From Brevundimonas goettingensis (GTDB lineage Bacteria > Pseudomonadota > Alphaproteobacteria > Caulobacterales > Caulobacteraceae), in NCBI RefSeq assembly GCF_017487405.1, contig NZ_CP062222.1:1659001-1723000 (forward strand): a stretch of DNA of 64,000 nucleotides, written 5' to 3'. Under the pieces are notes generated by a model. That model worked only from the letters and a program-made list of their open reading frames with translations, ran no database searches and was not told the DNA's origin. Shown in pieces: positions 16,977 through 26,600 of this stretch. The stretch's first letter is position 1. Every line of letters begins with the position of its first letter. The translations under genes and the position numbers were made by a program.

Positions 16977-17133
16977 GGCGGGCATCTCCTGAGGTGAGGC
17001 CACAACGAGAGCTAGCTGCGGGCGTTCCAGCTAAGCCGCAGGTTCCGCGACCTCTTGACGGCGATACGCCCGAAACCAAAATCACTGCCGCCGGCGAGCC
17101 TGGAGGCCTCGCGGGCCATTCAGCGGAGGACCT

Positions 17134-17415
17134 ATGGAAACGATCGTCGTTGAACCCCTCGCCCGCGGCTGGGCCGTTCAAGCGGATACTGTCGACAACC
17201 CGATGGTGTTCAGGACAGGGCGAGCGGCCGAGGAGACCGCCCGGGCGCTGGCCTTCAGACTGGCTCAAGCGGGCAAGCTCGTCCGACTGCGTCTGAAGCT
17301 TCGCAACAGCACGACCGAGGCCCGGTTCGTCTGTCTACCTCCGCTTGACCCTGAGTCCCCGCCGAACCTCGTCAACCTGCCCGACGTCCGCCAGCCCGAG
17401 CTTGAGACGGCCTGA
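17134..17415 (+). CDS. Small hypothetical protein (93 aa)
   Basis: Has a GGAGGA ribosome site and encodes METIVVEPLARGWAVQADTV, a helix AAEETARALAFRLAQAGKL and a strand VRLRLKLRNS. The fold pattern (strand, helix, strand) is like small DUF2188-type proteins but I cannot place it with certainty. It stands alone between two non-coding stretches. Confidence 0.6.
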   Translation: METIVVEPLARGWAVQADTVDNPMVFRTGRAAEETARALAFRLAQAGKLVRLRLKLRNSTTEARFVCLPPLDPESPPNLVNLPDVRQPELETA

Positions 17416-18053
17416 CAGCGGCGGTTCAGATTTGGTTCCTTAAATCAACACCTTAAAGCGCGCTGCTGCGACTGATCGTCAATCGGGAGTTGGTCGCAAA
17501 CGTCGGTTCAAGCGAGGCGAGGCACTAGTCAGGCCTCGCGCAAGGTTTCCGACAGACGAGCCGTCCCTTTGCAATCGCGCCCTGGAACGGCGTCAACGTC
17601 CCATCTGCGCCCGGGGGCGGACTTCAGCGGGAGCAACGCCCGTCCGATCCGATTGTGGGTGGTTCTGTGGACGCGGGAACGGCCGCGCAAGGCGCGCGCT
17701 TGGTCAGCTCAGATCGAGGTGACCCATATGCGCGAATGGCTACGAGACCAGTGGACGGCGTGGGTGCGTGCAGGTCTGCCGCGAACCTTCGGGTAGAAGC
17801 GATCGCAAACCGTAGCGGTACGAAAGACCCCATGGCGCAGCCGTCCGTGCAGGCTATCTTGCCCCCGCCGGTCGACGCCCCACCTGACGCCGGCCGGGGC
17901 TCCGGAGCTGTTCGACAGACGCTCGCGGAGCCCCGACCTCCCCCCGGGCGACAGGTCCCCTATCGGTCAGTTGGCCAAAGACCGCTCTCGACCCATAGCG
18001 GACATAGACGGGTCAAACTTCACACAGCCAGGACAGCATGCGATCGTCTGGAC
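17416..18053. other. Non-coding stretch, nothing recognised
   Basis: About 640 bases with lower GC near its start (17430-17470) and no supported gene or RNA. Short open frames here lack protein-like composition or ribosome sites. Confidence 0.4.
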
Positions 18054-18677
18054 ATGCGAAAGCTTCCCTATGTCGTCACCTTATGTGCTGCCTTAGTAGC
18101 CTCGGTCCCAGCAGCGGCTGCCGTGCCGAAATCAAGCCTTAGTCAGGCCGAGGGACGCCCTCTTGTTAAAGCCGTTGGTGTCGACGATGAAGTTCTCTGG
18201 AACTACAATCCGGCTCTACTGGGCTGGCGTTGGACCGATGCGTTTCAGACCTTCTCCGGCTCGATATCGCTTTATCTAAATCCTACGTCTGAGGGCGCGC
18301 CTACAGGGCGTCCGACGCGACTTCGTTTCGTGGCCAGACGGTTGGATCGCCGGGCTGGCCGGCCGGATCAAATCACTTGGACCGATAGCGATCGATGCCC
18401 TGCGCTGCTTCGCCTTGCCGAGCAGTTTCAAACGCTCGATCCGCCACGCGCGGTGATCCCAGGCTTCAAATGGCCTCCAGAGTTTCCCCAGACGGTTCTG
18501 GACGGGGTAAGCTGGACCCTCTGGACCACCAGCGCGCAGCAGGTTGACCGATATCCGGCATACTCGCAGTTCTCATCAAACGCGGGCGCTATTGCGGATT
18601 GGGGCGTGGCCGCGCGAAGGGCCATGGAAGGCTGTTGGGTCGCGCATGAGCCGCTCCCCACTTCGAGATCGGGCTAG
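18054..18677 (+). CDS. Exported hypothetical protein (207 aa)
   Basis: The first 23 residues form a signal peptide (MRKLPYVVTLCAALVASVPA, Ala-rich cleavage region). The mature protein has several Trp and aromatic residues (WNYNPALLGWRWTDAFQTF, GVSWTLWTTSAQQVDRY) and a pair of Cys (DRCPALL and EGCWVA) that could form a disulfide. No family is recognised. Codon use is less GC-biased than the neighbours, suggesting acquired DNA. The ribosome site is weak, so the exact start is uncertain. Confidence 0.55.
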   Translation: MRKLPYVVTLCAALVASVPAAAAVPKSSLSQAEGRPLVKAVGVDDEVLWNYNPALLGWRWTDAFQTFSGSISLYLNPTSEGAPTGRPTRLRFVARRLDRRAGRPDQITWTDSDRCPALLRLAEQFQTLDPPRAVIPGFKWPPEFPQTVLDGVSWTLWTTSAQQVDRYPAYSQFSSNAGAIADWGVAARRAMEGCWVAHEPLPTSRSG

Positions 18678-18894
18678 CATCACTCCTTGTCCAGTATACG
18701 GAGCGAGCCCTCGACAGCCTACATCCGCTTCCCACGCTCCCCGGACATTGGGCGAGTCCACTTCGGGCAGAGGCCAATTCCCGTTTCGCCTAGGGAGAGG
18801 GGACCGCTCGCGGGCGGCAGTCCGATGACCGCGCAGGCTCACCCCTAGACAGGCCCATATTCAGAGGCGCGAAACAGATCGCAAACGCGATGGC

Positions 18895-19002
18895 TCAGCG
18901 TACGAACGCGGCGACGATCGTCGCGAGACTGAGCGAAAGCCCCGTCGCTGCGGCAACGCCGGTGACCAAGAGGGCGCGGTCATCCTGAATACGTCTGATC
19001 AT
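18895..19002 (-). CDS. Small single-pass membrane peptide (35 aa)
   Basis: Encodes MIRRIQDDRALLVTGVAAAT and a hydrophobic helix to the end (LSLSLATIVAAFVR). The ribosome site is weak. Accepted only tentatively because the charged-then-hydrophobic pattern is typical of real small membrane peptides. Confidence 0.3.
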   Translation of the reverse strand: MIRRIQDDRALLVTGVAAATGLSLSLATIVAAFVR

Positions 19003-19194
19003 CGTATGTCCCACGGCTCTGAGGCTGGCCGGCACCGCCAATGGTCCGAGGCGGGAATGATTCCGAAGGCCACGAAAATCCAAATTGAGTGAGCCGGCTC
19101 GCGTCCGGGCCTGTGAAACGGATTCAGCGCCCGCGGCGGCGGAACCCCCTCTCCTTGAGCCTCGTTGTCAGCGCTTGCGAACGGGTGAGCCAAC

Positions 19195-19983
19195 GTGTCC
19201 GAAACCGCCATTGAACCGACCTTTCATCCGCCTGAGGACGCCCTCGCCTTTTATGAGGAAAGCCTGCGGCTCCTGAAGGAAAGCGGCATCCCCTTCCTGC
19301 TCAGCGGCACCTATGCGGTGACGGCCTATACGGGCATCCGCCGCCCGACCAAGGATCTGGATGTCTTCTGCAAGCCCGGCGACTATCCTCGGATCCTGGC
19401 CTTCTTCCAGGCCCGCGGTTACCGCACCGACGTTGAGGACGAGCGCTGGATCGCGAAAGTCTGGAAGGACGAGAAGCATTTCTTCGACGTCATCTTCGCC
19501 ATGTCGAACGGCACCATCGCGGTCAACGACAGCTGGTTCGGCGACGACCGTATTCAGGTCTATGGCCACGAGGTCGCGATCACCCCGCCGACGGCCCTGA
19601 TCCTGTCCAAGGTCTTCATCCAGGACCGCTATCGCTATGACGGCGCCGATGTGAACCACATCATCCTCAAACAGTCGGACGCCATCGACTGGAAGGCCTT
19701 GCTGGATCAGATGGATCTCTACTGGGAGGTGTTGATGGCCCATCTCCTGAACTTCCGCTTTGCCTATCCGACCGAACGGGACAAGGCGCCGGCCTGGCTC
19801 ATGCAGGAGCTGACCGAACGGCTGCAGGCCCAGGTCACCCTGCCCTCGCCCCGGGTGAAGGTCTGCCGTGGGCGGCTGTTCAGCGCGCGCGACTACGTTC
19901 TCGACATCTCCGAATGGGGCTTCGGCGACGTGGTTGGCAAGGGGCTCGACGAGCGGCACGATCCGGTCAACCTCGGTCACTGA
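19195..19983 (+). CDS. Nucleotidyltransferase-fold protein
   Basis: A 262-residue protein with a GTG start. The NTase core shows SGTYAVTAYTGIRRPTKDLD, i.e. the helix-turn followed by the metal-binding D54 and D56, and a third carboxylate D98 in KHFFDVIFAM. This is the pattern of stand-alone polymerase-beta-like nucleotidyltransferases of the AbiEii/MNT-like sort; the substrate is not predictable. The gene is followed after ten bases by a metallophosphoesterase with an AAGGAG ribosome site, so the two form an operon and may act on the same nucleotide-modified substrate. Confidence 0.8.
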   Translation: MSETAIEPTFHPPEDALAFYEESLRLLKESGIPFLLSGTYAVTAYTGIRRPTKDLDVFCKPGDYPRILAFFQARGYRTDVEDERWIAKVWKDEKHFFDVIFAMSNGTIAVNDSWFGDDRIQVYGHEVAITPPTALILSKVFIQDRYRYDGADVNHIILKQSDAIDWKALLDQMDLYWEVLMAHLLNFRFAYPTERDKAPAWLMQELTERLQAQVTLPSPRVKVCRGRLFSARDYVLDISEWGFGDVVGKGLDERHDPVNLGH

Positions 19984-19993
19984 AGGAGACGGC

Positions 19994-20776
19994 ATGAGCG
20001 ATATTTCCCCGGCCTCGTCCGCCCCGCAGACGCCCCAGCCCGGTATGGACACCGGTCCGAAGAAGAAGCTGCGCGTCGCCGCCGTCGGCGACCTGCATGT
20101 CGGCGAGAACCACGACCGACCCCACCGCGGTCTGTTCGAACAGGTGCATGAGGACGCCGACGTCCTGTGCCTGTGTGGCGACCTGACCAATTTCGGCAAG
20201 ACGCGCGAGGTGGAGATCCTGCTCGAAGACATCCGCGCCTGCAAAATCCCCATGGTCGGGGTGCTGGGCAATCACGAGCACGAATGCGGGCAGCCCGAGC
20301 ACGTGACGAAGATGCTGTGCGACGCCGGGGTCAAGATGCTGACCGGTCAGGCCTATGAGATCGAGGGGGTCGGCTTCGCCGGCGGCAAGGGGTTCGTCGG
20401 CGGCTTCGGGCGCTATATGCTGAGTTCGTTTGGCGAAAGCTCGATCAAGACTTTCGTCCAGGAGGCCGTCGAGGACGCCAATCTGATCGAGAACTCGATC
20501 CGCACCCTGCGAACGGAACGCTCGGTCGTGCTGCTCCACTATTCGCCCGTGGTCGACACCGTCGTCGGCGAGCCTCCGGAAATCCACGCCTTCCTCGGGT
20601 CTTCCCGGCTGGCCGAGACGATCGACCGGTACGACAACATCAGCCTGGTCGTCCACGGCCACGCCCATCGCGGCGCGCCCGAGGGCAAGACCCACAAGGG
20701 CACGCCCGTCTATAACGTGGCCCTGCCCGTCCTTCGAACCCTGGGCGACACTCCCTATCGCGTGTTCGAGGTCTAG
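19994..20776 (+). CDS. Calcineurin-like metallophosphoesterase
   Basis: A 260-residue protein with all metal-binding motifs: D33 and H35 in VGDLHVGEN, D63 in LCGDLTNFG, N93-H94 in GNHEHE, H182 in VVLLHYSP, and H222/H224 in VVHGHAHRG. No signal peptide, so it should be cytoplasmic. Paired with the nucleotidyltransferase upstream. A degraded copy of its 3' end lies at 22950-23160. Phosphodiesterase or nucleotidase activity is expected; the natural substrate is unknown. Confidence 0.88.
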   Translation: MSDISPASSAPQTPQPGMDTGPKKKLRVAAVGDLHVGENHDRPHRGLFEQVHEDADVLCLCGDLTNFGKTREVEILLEDIRACKIPMVGVLGNHEHECGQPEHVTKMLCDAGVKMLTGQAYEIEGVGFAGGKGFVGGFGRYMLSSFGESSIKTFVQEAVEDANLIENSIRTLRTERSVVLLHYSPVVDTVVGEPPEIHAFLGSSRLAETIDRYDNISLVVHGHAHRGAPEGKTHKGTPVYNVALPVLRTLGDTPYRVFEV

Positions 20777-21513
20777 CGCGGGAGGCACGCCAAGGCTTCA
20801 CAGCCGCCTACGCGACGGCGGCAGGGTCAGGCTCAATTTGAACCTGTCCATGTCATCCTTCAGGGCGCGCGCCCCGACCACGCGGATCCTGTCGGCGGCG
20901 GCGACGGCAAGCAATAGAGGCGCAACGGTGGGATCACGAGGTTTTCGCCTCGTTCGTGGCCATGCCGTTGTCCCGGCCCCCAAACGCTTCGCGGAGATGA
21001 TCCGCCCCGAAGCAGGAGAGCGAAGACCTCGGAAGGCTTTGTCACTTGGAAGATCGAAAACCGCCATCGCCAGTGCCTTCAATCGTGCATGGACCGCACG
21101 CGCTTCATCAAATCTTGCATGAAGTTGAACGTCAGGACTCAGCGCTAGATGCCAGGCCGACCCTATGTGAACGGGCGCTTCGGGCGCGCCGCTGCCGGTT
21201 TGCCAGCATCCGGACTGCAATCACACCGACAGCCGGGTCGCACGACGGTCTGCGCGGCCAGTTGAGCGGTCTGACACGTCCGCTCATGTCAGTCCCCATG
21301 CCTCTGTGGAAGCTACCGTCCCCGAGGGTGCGGATGCCCGCCAGAAGCAGGGACGCGAACTTTGCCCTGGCCGTCACCGAACCGACTTGGCCGGGCGCGA
21401 CGCCCTTGCTTATCCGACGCGAACCTTGATGAGCCATGGCTTCCGGTCATCGGTCACCTTCACTGCCTCAAGCCTTGAATGTCACCATCGGCGCCCCGGA
21501 CGACGACCCGAGC
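20777..21513. other. Non-coding or decayed stretch
   Basis: About 740 bases. Just behind the phosphoesterase stop there is a 6-bp hairpin (GCCGCC at 20803, GGCGGC at 20817) without T-run. This immediate downstream stretch resembles sequence after the pseudogene copy near 23160-23215. Minus-strand frames here (e.g. 20798-21220) look Arg/Pro-rich and unlike real proteins. Nothing else is recognised. Confidence 0.4.
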
Positions 21514-22212
21514 TCAATCGTCGCGGGGAACGAACCTGTAGCCGATGACACCCTCGATCTCGCACAATCGCCAGGCCAGGAGTTTCATATCTGTCTCTCC
21601 GCCCGAACCCACTCTCCACGTCCGCCGGACGACCCGTCCGTCTTCGATCAGTTCGAAGATCCCGGGCCGAGCGGTCTTGTCGATCGCCTGGAGCCCGGCC
21701 TCGATCGCCGCCTCCGAGCCATCATCTCCGCGCCGCCAGCTGACCTCCACATCCACATAGGCTCGGGTCGGCATCCGGGCGCTGATCGCCCGCAGCACGA
21801 TCAGAACCGAAGCCGTTGTGAGCGTCGCCGCAATCCCCAGGCCATAAAGACCGGCGCCGAAAAGGATCCCGATCGCCGATGTAATCCAGAGCGAGGCTGC
21901 AGTGGTCAGGCCATGAACCGTGAAACCGGTGCGAAAGATGACGCCGGCGCACAGGAACCCGATGCCGGTCAGGATGCCATGCGCCATGCGCGTGGGGTCT
22001 GTGACAATGTTCTCTTCGGGCAGGGCATGAAACGCCCAGTCCGCCTGGGACATAGACGCAAGCATCAGGAGGGCTGACGCCAGGCTGACAATGATGTGCG
22101 TGCGCAGACCTGCGGGCCGGCCGCGCCATTCGCGCTCGAACCCGATCACGCCGCCGGCGACCAGGGCTCCGAAGATCGAGGGGGCCATCGGGGGCAGGTG
22201 TTCAAACATCAT
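21514..22212 (-). CDS. MgtC/SapB family membrane protein
   Basis: A 232-residue inner-membrane protein. The N-terminal half has four to five hydrophobic segments with the MgtC signature GGVIGFEREWRGRPAGLRTH and GFLCAGVIF followed by GLTTAASLWITSAIG. The C-terminal 80 residues form a soluble ACT-like part (RAYVDVEVSWRRG, FELIEDGRVVRRTW). MgtC-type proteins are linked to magnesium limitation and regulation of the F-ATPase in pathogens; the role in free-living bacteria is less clear. Start is one of two adjacent ATGs at 22212 and 22209. Confidence 0.88.
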   Translation of the reverse strand: MMFEHLPPMAPSIFGALVAGGVIGFEREWRGRPAGLRTHIIVSLASALLMLASMSQADWAFHALPEENIVTDPTRMAHGILTGIGFLCAGVIFRTGFTVHGLTTAASLWITSAIGILFGAGLYGLGIAATLTTASVLIVLRAISARMPTRAYVDVEVSWRRGDDGSEAAIEAGLQAIDKTARPGIFELIEDGRVVRRTWRVGSGGETDMKLLAWRLCEIEGVIGYRFVPRDD

Positions 22213-22361
22213 CGGCCAATCAGATCGACGGCCGGCTGTCCGGTTCGCCCGCCCCTTCTCCGTTAACAAACTTCTGCAGCCGGGAACCGCCTCACATCGT
22301 CACAGGTCGGAAACTGCGGCAGCAGAACGCCGTTCAGAACAGTCGTTTGAAAGGATGTCCC

Positions 22362-22766
22362 ATGAAAGCCCTTCCCCTCGTCCTCGGCCTTGCAGGCCTG
22401 CTGGTCGCCTGTAGCGACGGAAATGACGCAGCCGAGGACAGGATGGAACGACAGGCGGAGGCCAGCGCAGTGGTTTCCGGGCCGTCCATCGTCGCGCTGG
22501 GCCTGACCGAGGCCCAGCTCCTTGACGCCGAGCTCGTCGGCGCCGGCGGCGCGGAAATCGGTGACGTCGCCCAGGTCATCAAAGGCGCCGACGGATCGGT
22601 CGACCAACTGCTCGTTGAAATCGAGGACAGCCATCCGGATCGCTTCGTCAGGATTCCGCTGTCAGGTCTGACGCCGGTCGTGCGAGGGACCGACACGGAT
22701 CTGGCGACGACCCTGACAAAGGCTGATCTGGAGGCTCTTCCGGCAGTTTCGCTTCCAGCCGGCTAG
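22362..22766 (+). CDS. Lipoprotein with PRC-barrel-like domain
   Basis: A 134-residue protein with AAGGATG ahead of the ATG. The N-terminus (MKALPLVLGLAGLLVACSDG) ends in a lipobox with Cys17, so it should be lipid-anchored. Residues 55-110 (DAELVGAGGAEIGDVAQVIK and DQLLVEIEDSHPDRFVRIPL) match the PRC-barrel pattern found in RimM and in many small alphaproteobacterial envelope proteins. Divergent from mgtC-like gene. Role unknown, perhaps envelope stress. Confidence 0.7.
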   Translation: MKALPLVLGLAGLLVACSDGNDAAEDRMERQAEASAVVSGPSIVALGLTEAQLLDAELVGAGGAEIGDVAQVIKGADGSVDQLLVEIEDSHPDRFVRIPLSGLTPVVRGTDTDLATTLTKADLEALPAVSLPAG

Positions 22767-22949
22767 ATGACGCGGCAAAGTCGCCGGGCTGAAGGTGCGG
22801 GCGGAGGATGGACAAGTCGCCGTTCTCCGCAACACGCTGGACAGTCTTGATCCGGCGCCCACGGATTGGCCGGACTGGCGGATGTCGGGACACGAGGGAA
22901 CGCCGCGAGGATCTCCAACGTCACACCGGCCCCGATCAGAGCCCACGCC

Positions 22950-23160
22950 GCCACCCTCGACACTGCAATCATCGACCCACCGCCGCCGGAAAGGGTTGCC
23001 AAGGCCATCGGCCGCGCTGACCACGTCTCGTCGTGCACGGCCACGTCCATCGCGGCGTCCCGGAGGCAAGACCCGCAAGAGCACGCCCGTCCATGATGTG
23101 GCCCCGGCCGGTTCTGACAACCCTGGCCGACACACCCTTCGAAGTGTTCGAGGTTCGGCG
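22950..23160 (+). pseudogene. Degraded 3' fragment of metallophosphoesterase
   Basis: Across frames it encodes PPERVAKAIGRADHVS, then HGHVHRGVPE, then TLADTPFEVFEV, matching the last 60 residues of the phosphoesterase at 19994 (SRLAETIDRYDNISLVVHGH, TLGDTPYRVFEV). At least one frame change lies near 23030. DNA similarity continues past the stop into the next 50 bases (compare 20777-20835), so a whole segment was duplicated and then decayed, not just the coding part. Confidence 0.75.
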
Positions 23161-23279
23161 CCGGAGCCACGCCGGGGCCTCACACCCGCCGTCAGGAGGC
23201 GGCGGCCGCCAGCTCAATCGCCACAGTCTCGCGTGCAGACCACGCGATAACCGCCATGGCCGTCGCCAGGCGCGATGGC

Positions 23280-23456
23280 TCACCCCTTCGCCAGCCTGAG
23301 CCGCCATCCCTGCCCGGATCCGAAGACGTCAACAGGAGCCTTGACCATCGCTCGCCGTCCCTCGCTCCAGACGAGGGCGCCGCCGGTCTCGACTTCCAGG
23401 CCCCCCCAGTCGTCGGTCGCCCGCATCGTCGGATAGACGAACGGAGCCTCCGACAC
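23280..23456 (-). CDS. Short protein or C-terminal gene fragment (58 aa)
   Basis: Reads from a GTG at 23456: VSEAPFVYPTMRATDDWGGL, then EVETGGALVWSEGRRAM and VFGSGQGWRLRLAKG before the stop. The composition is clearly protein-like, with a pattern of strands. An in-frame stop lies about 20 codons before any plausible longer start, and there is no good ribosome site, so it may be the tail of a broken gene. No family is assigned. Confidence 0.35.
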   Translation of the reverse strand: MSEAPFVYPTMRATDDWGGLEVETGGALVWSEGRRAMVKAPVDVFGSGQGWRLRLAKG

Positions 23457-23680
23457 CCTAAACGGCTGCGTCGGTCAAACGCCTCCGGCCAGTCGGGATT
23501 GTGAGCCGCAATTCCGCCCGGTCGAGGCGATGTCGGACAAAGGTTCCGAAACCATCCGACCGACGTCCCAATTCTGGAACACTAAAAAAATCAACCATTT
23601 ATTTCACCGTCGATAGCGTAAGGCCCTCGCGTGTTTCGCGCTGGAAATGTTCCGGGCGCCAGAGGTTTGTCCAAGTGATC

Positions 23681-26600
23681 ATGTTTAAAACGCGTTCCGC
23701 GGCGATGATGACCAGCGCGTCGGCGCTGGTGCTGGCCGCGATGGCCCCCGTCGCCCATGCCCAGCAGACCGAGGTCGGCGCACCGGGCCAGGCCCTGACG
23801 GCTGGCGCCATCACCACCCTGACAGGCTTTATCTCCGATGGCGGCGCGAACTCGAGCGTCGGGGTCTATGGCGCCGACGGCGACATCGTCACACTGACCG
23901 GCGCCGTCATCGACAGCCGCGCCAGCGCCAACCAGACCAGCTTCACCGCCAATCTCCAGAACGGCGCGACCAACCCGCTGATCGTCAACATACTGTCGGG
24001 ATCCAGCATCCAGTCGGCCTCCACCGCCGTCAGCCTGTATGGCCAGGCGTATGACGTCACGATTGACGCCAGCGCCGGAGGCTCGACCTTCGCGGCAGCA
24101 GGCAATGGCGCGGCGCTGTCAGCCAACAGCAATGCCGCCAATGTCAGCCTGCTGAACGGGGCCAACACGATCAACTCCAACACCATTGCCCTGTTCGCCG
24201 GCAGCAACAGCGCGACCGGCACGGTCCTGGTCAACTCGACCGGCGGGACGATCACCGCAGGCGGGTACGGCATCTCGACCCAGAGCAACGGCGGGACGAT
24301 CACCATCGGCCAGGCCGCCGGCGTAACCACCGCGATCAGCCTGACCCAGAACAACGCCACCGGCATCAGCGCCTTCGCCAACGGCGCCACGCCCGGCGCG
24401 ATCAGCATCACCACGGGCGCCGGCGGCACGATCGACGGCGGCCAAATCGGCATCAACGCCGTCTCGAACGGCGCGGGCGCGGTGGATGTCAACGTCGGCG
24501 GCGTCATCGGCGGGACCACCGCCCCGACCGTGCGCGGCGTCAATGCGACCTCGCAGGGCGGCAATGTCGCCGTCAACGCGACCGCCGCGATCACCGGCGG
24601 CCAGAACGGCGTCTATGCCTCGACCACGGGCGCGGGCACCGTCACCGTCGGCACCAACGCCGTCACCTCGGCCAGCTTCGACGCCGTCTATCTGTCGGGC
24701 CAGGCCGGCAACGTCGACTACACCCTGAACGGCGCCAACACCGTGCGGGGCGCGACGGGCGTCACCGCAAACGCGACTTCGGGCGCCATCGCCATCCGCG
24801 CGCTGGACGCCGGTTCGGCCATCATCGGTAACACGCGCGCCGTCGATGCCCGCACCTCGGCCGGAGGCGCGATCGACATCAACCTGGCGGGAGCCACCAC
24901 CGGCGGCGTCGTCGGCATCGTCGCCGGCGGCCCAGGCTCGGTGACCATCAACACCGCCGCCGTCAACGCGCCGAACGACCGCGCGATTACCGCCACGACC
25001 ACGACCGGCGCGGTCAACATCGCGACCACCGGCGCGATATCGGGCGCCCAGGGCGGCATCTACGTTGTCAGCGCCGGAGCGGGCGCGACCACCATCAGCG
25101 CCACCGGACCCGTCAACGGCGGAACCCTGAGCGGCATCGACAGCCGCAACGTCGGCCTCGGCTCGGCGACCGTCGGCGCGGCCAACCAGCGCGTGGGGAC
25201 CGTCACTGGCGGCTCCAACGGCATCTTCGTCACCTCGGGCGGCGACATCTCGATCTATGCCGGAACGGTGACCGGCGCGGGCCGGGGCGTCCTGGCCTCG
25301 AACCAGACCTCGGGCGGAAACTTCCAGGTCAACGGCGCGGTCCTGATCGACGTCAACGGCACGGTCACGGCCAACAACGGCCAGGGTGTCACCGTCGTCA
25401 ACAATGGCGCGCTGGCGTCCAACACCAACACGGTCCGCGTCGCCGACGTGAACTCGACCGGCGGCTCCGGGATTTACAGCTTCTCCAACGGCGGCGCGAC
25501 CGCGATCACCGCCGGTAACATCACCTCGACCTACGGCAACAACAACGGCTGGACCGGCGTCTACGCGGTCGCCAACAATGGCGGAAACATCGGCGTCACA
25601 ACCGGATCGATCAACGCCTCCTTCCGCGGCGTCGACATCGAGAATGATGGATTGGGTCTGGGCGGTCTGATCACCGTCAACACCGGAGCCATCAACGGTT
25701 ACCAGGGCATCCGCGCCGTCGCCGTCGGCTCGGCGGGCGTCAACATCGGCCAGACCAACCGGATCGGCGCCATCACCACCACGGGCGGCTCGGGCGTGTT
25801 CGCCACGGGCGCCGGCGACGTCAACGTCTCGACAACCACGGTCGCGGCGACCGGCGGCACGGCCGAGGTCATTTCGACCACGGCCAACAGCCCCTCGATC
25901 GCCAACGCCACCGCCGACGTCGGCTTCGGCGTCTTCGGCAGTTCCATGGGCGGCTCGGTGAACATCAACGCCAGCGGCCTGACCTCGGCCGTCACCGCTG
26001 ACGCCATCGCGGCCCAGACCACCGCCACGACCGGTAACATCACGATCTACGCCGCCGGCGCGACCTCGACCAACGCCCGTGGTATCGCGGCCGTCGCCCA
26101 GGGCGGCAATGTCGGCATCACCACCACCGGTCCGGTCCAGGCCTCGTCATTCGGCATCCAGGCGGCTACGAGCGGCGCCGGCACGATCAGCATCCTGTCC
26201 ACCGGCCCCGTGACCAGCACCAACGCCAACGGCATCGCGGCGGTAACGACCGGCCTCGGCGCCGTCACCGTCGGGTCGGCGACGAACCGCCTCGGGGCGG
26301 TCACGGCCAACGGCGCGACCGGCACAGGCATCACCGCCTTCGGCGCCGGCGACGTCTCGGTCTACGCCTCCTCGGTATCGGGCGGCACGCGCGGTATTGT
26401 GGCGGCCAACCAGTACGCCAACCCGAACGGCCGCGTGCTGATCGACGTCACGGGTCCGGTCGTCGGGCTCAATTCCTGGGGCATTATCGGGGTCAACAAC
26501 GGCTCGCTCGCCGCCAACAGCCTGACCATCAACACCGGGGCGGTCACCGGCACGGGCCGGACGGCCATCAGCGCCCAGACGGTCGGCGGCGACATCAACA

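Noticed and set aside
20798..21220. 140-residue minus-strand frame
   Set aside because: Arg/Pro-rich, no ribosome site, no recognisable motif; likely non-coding.
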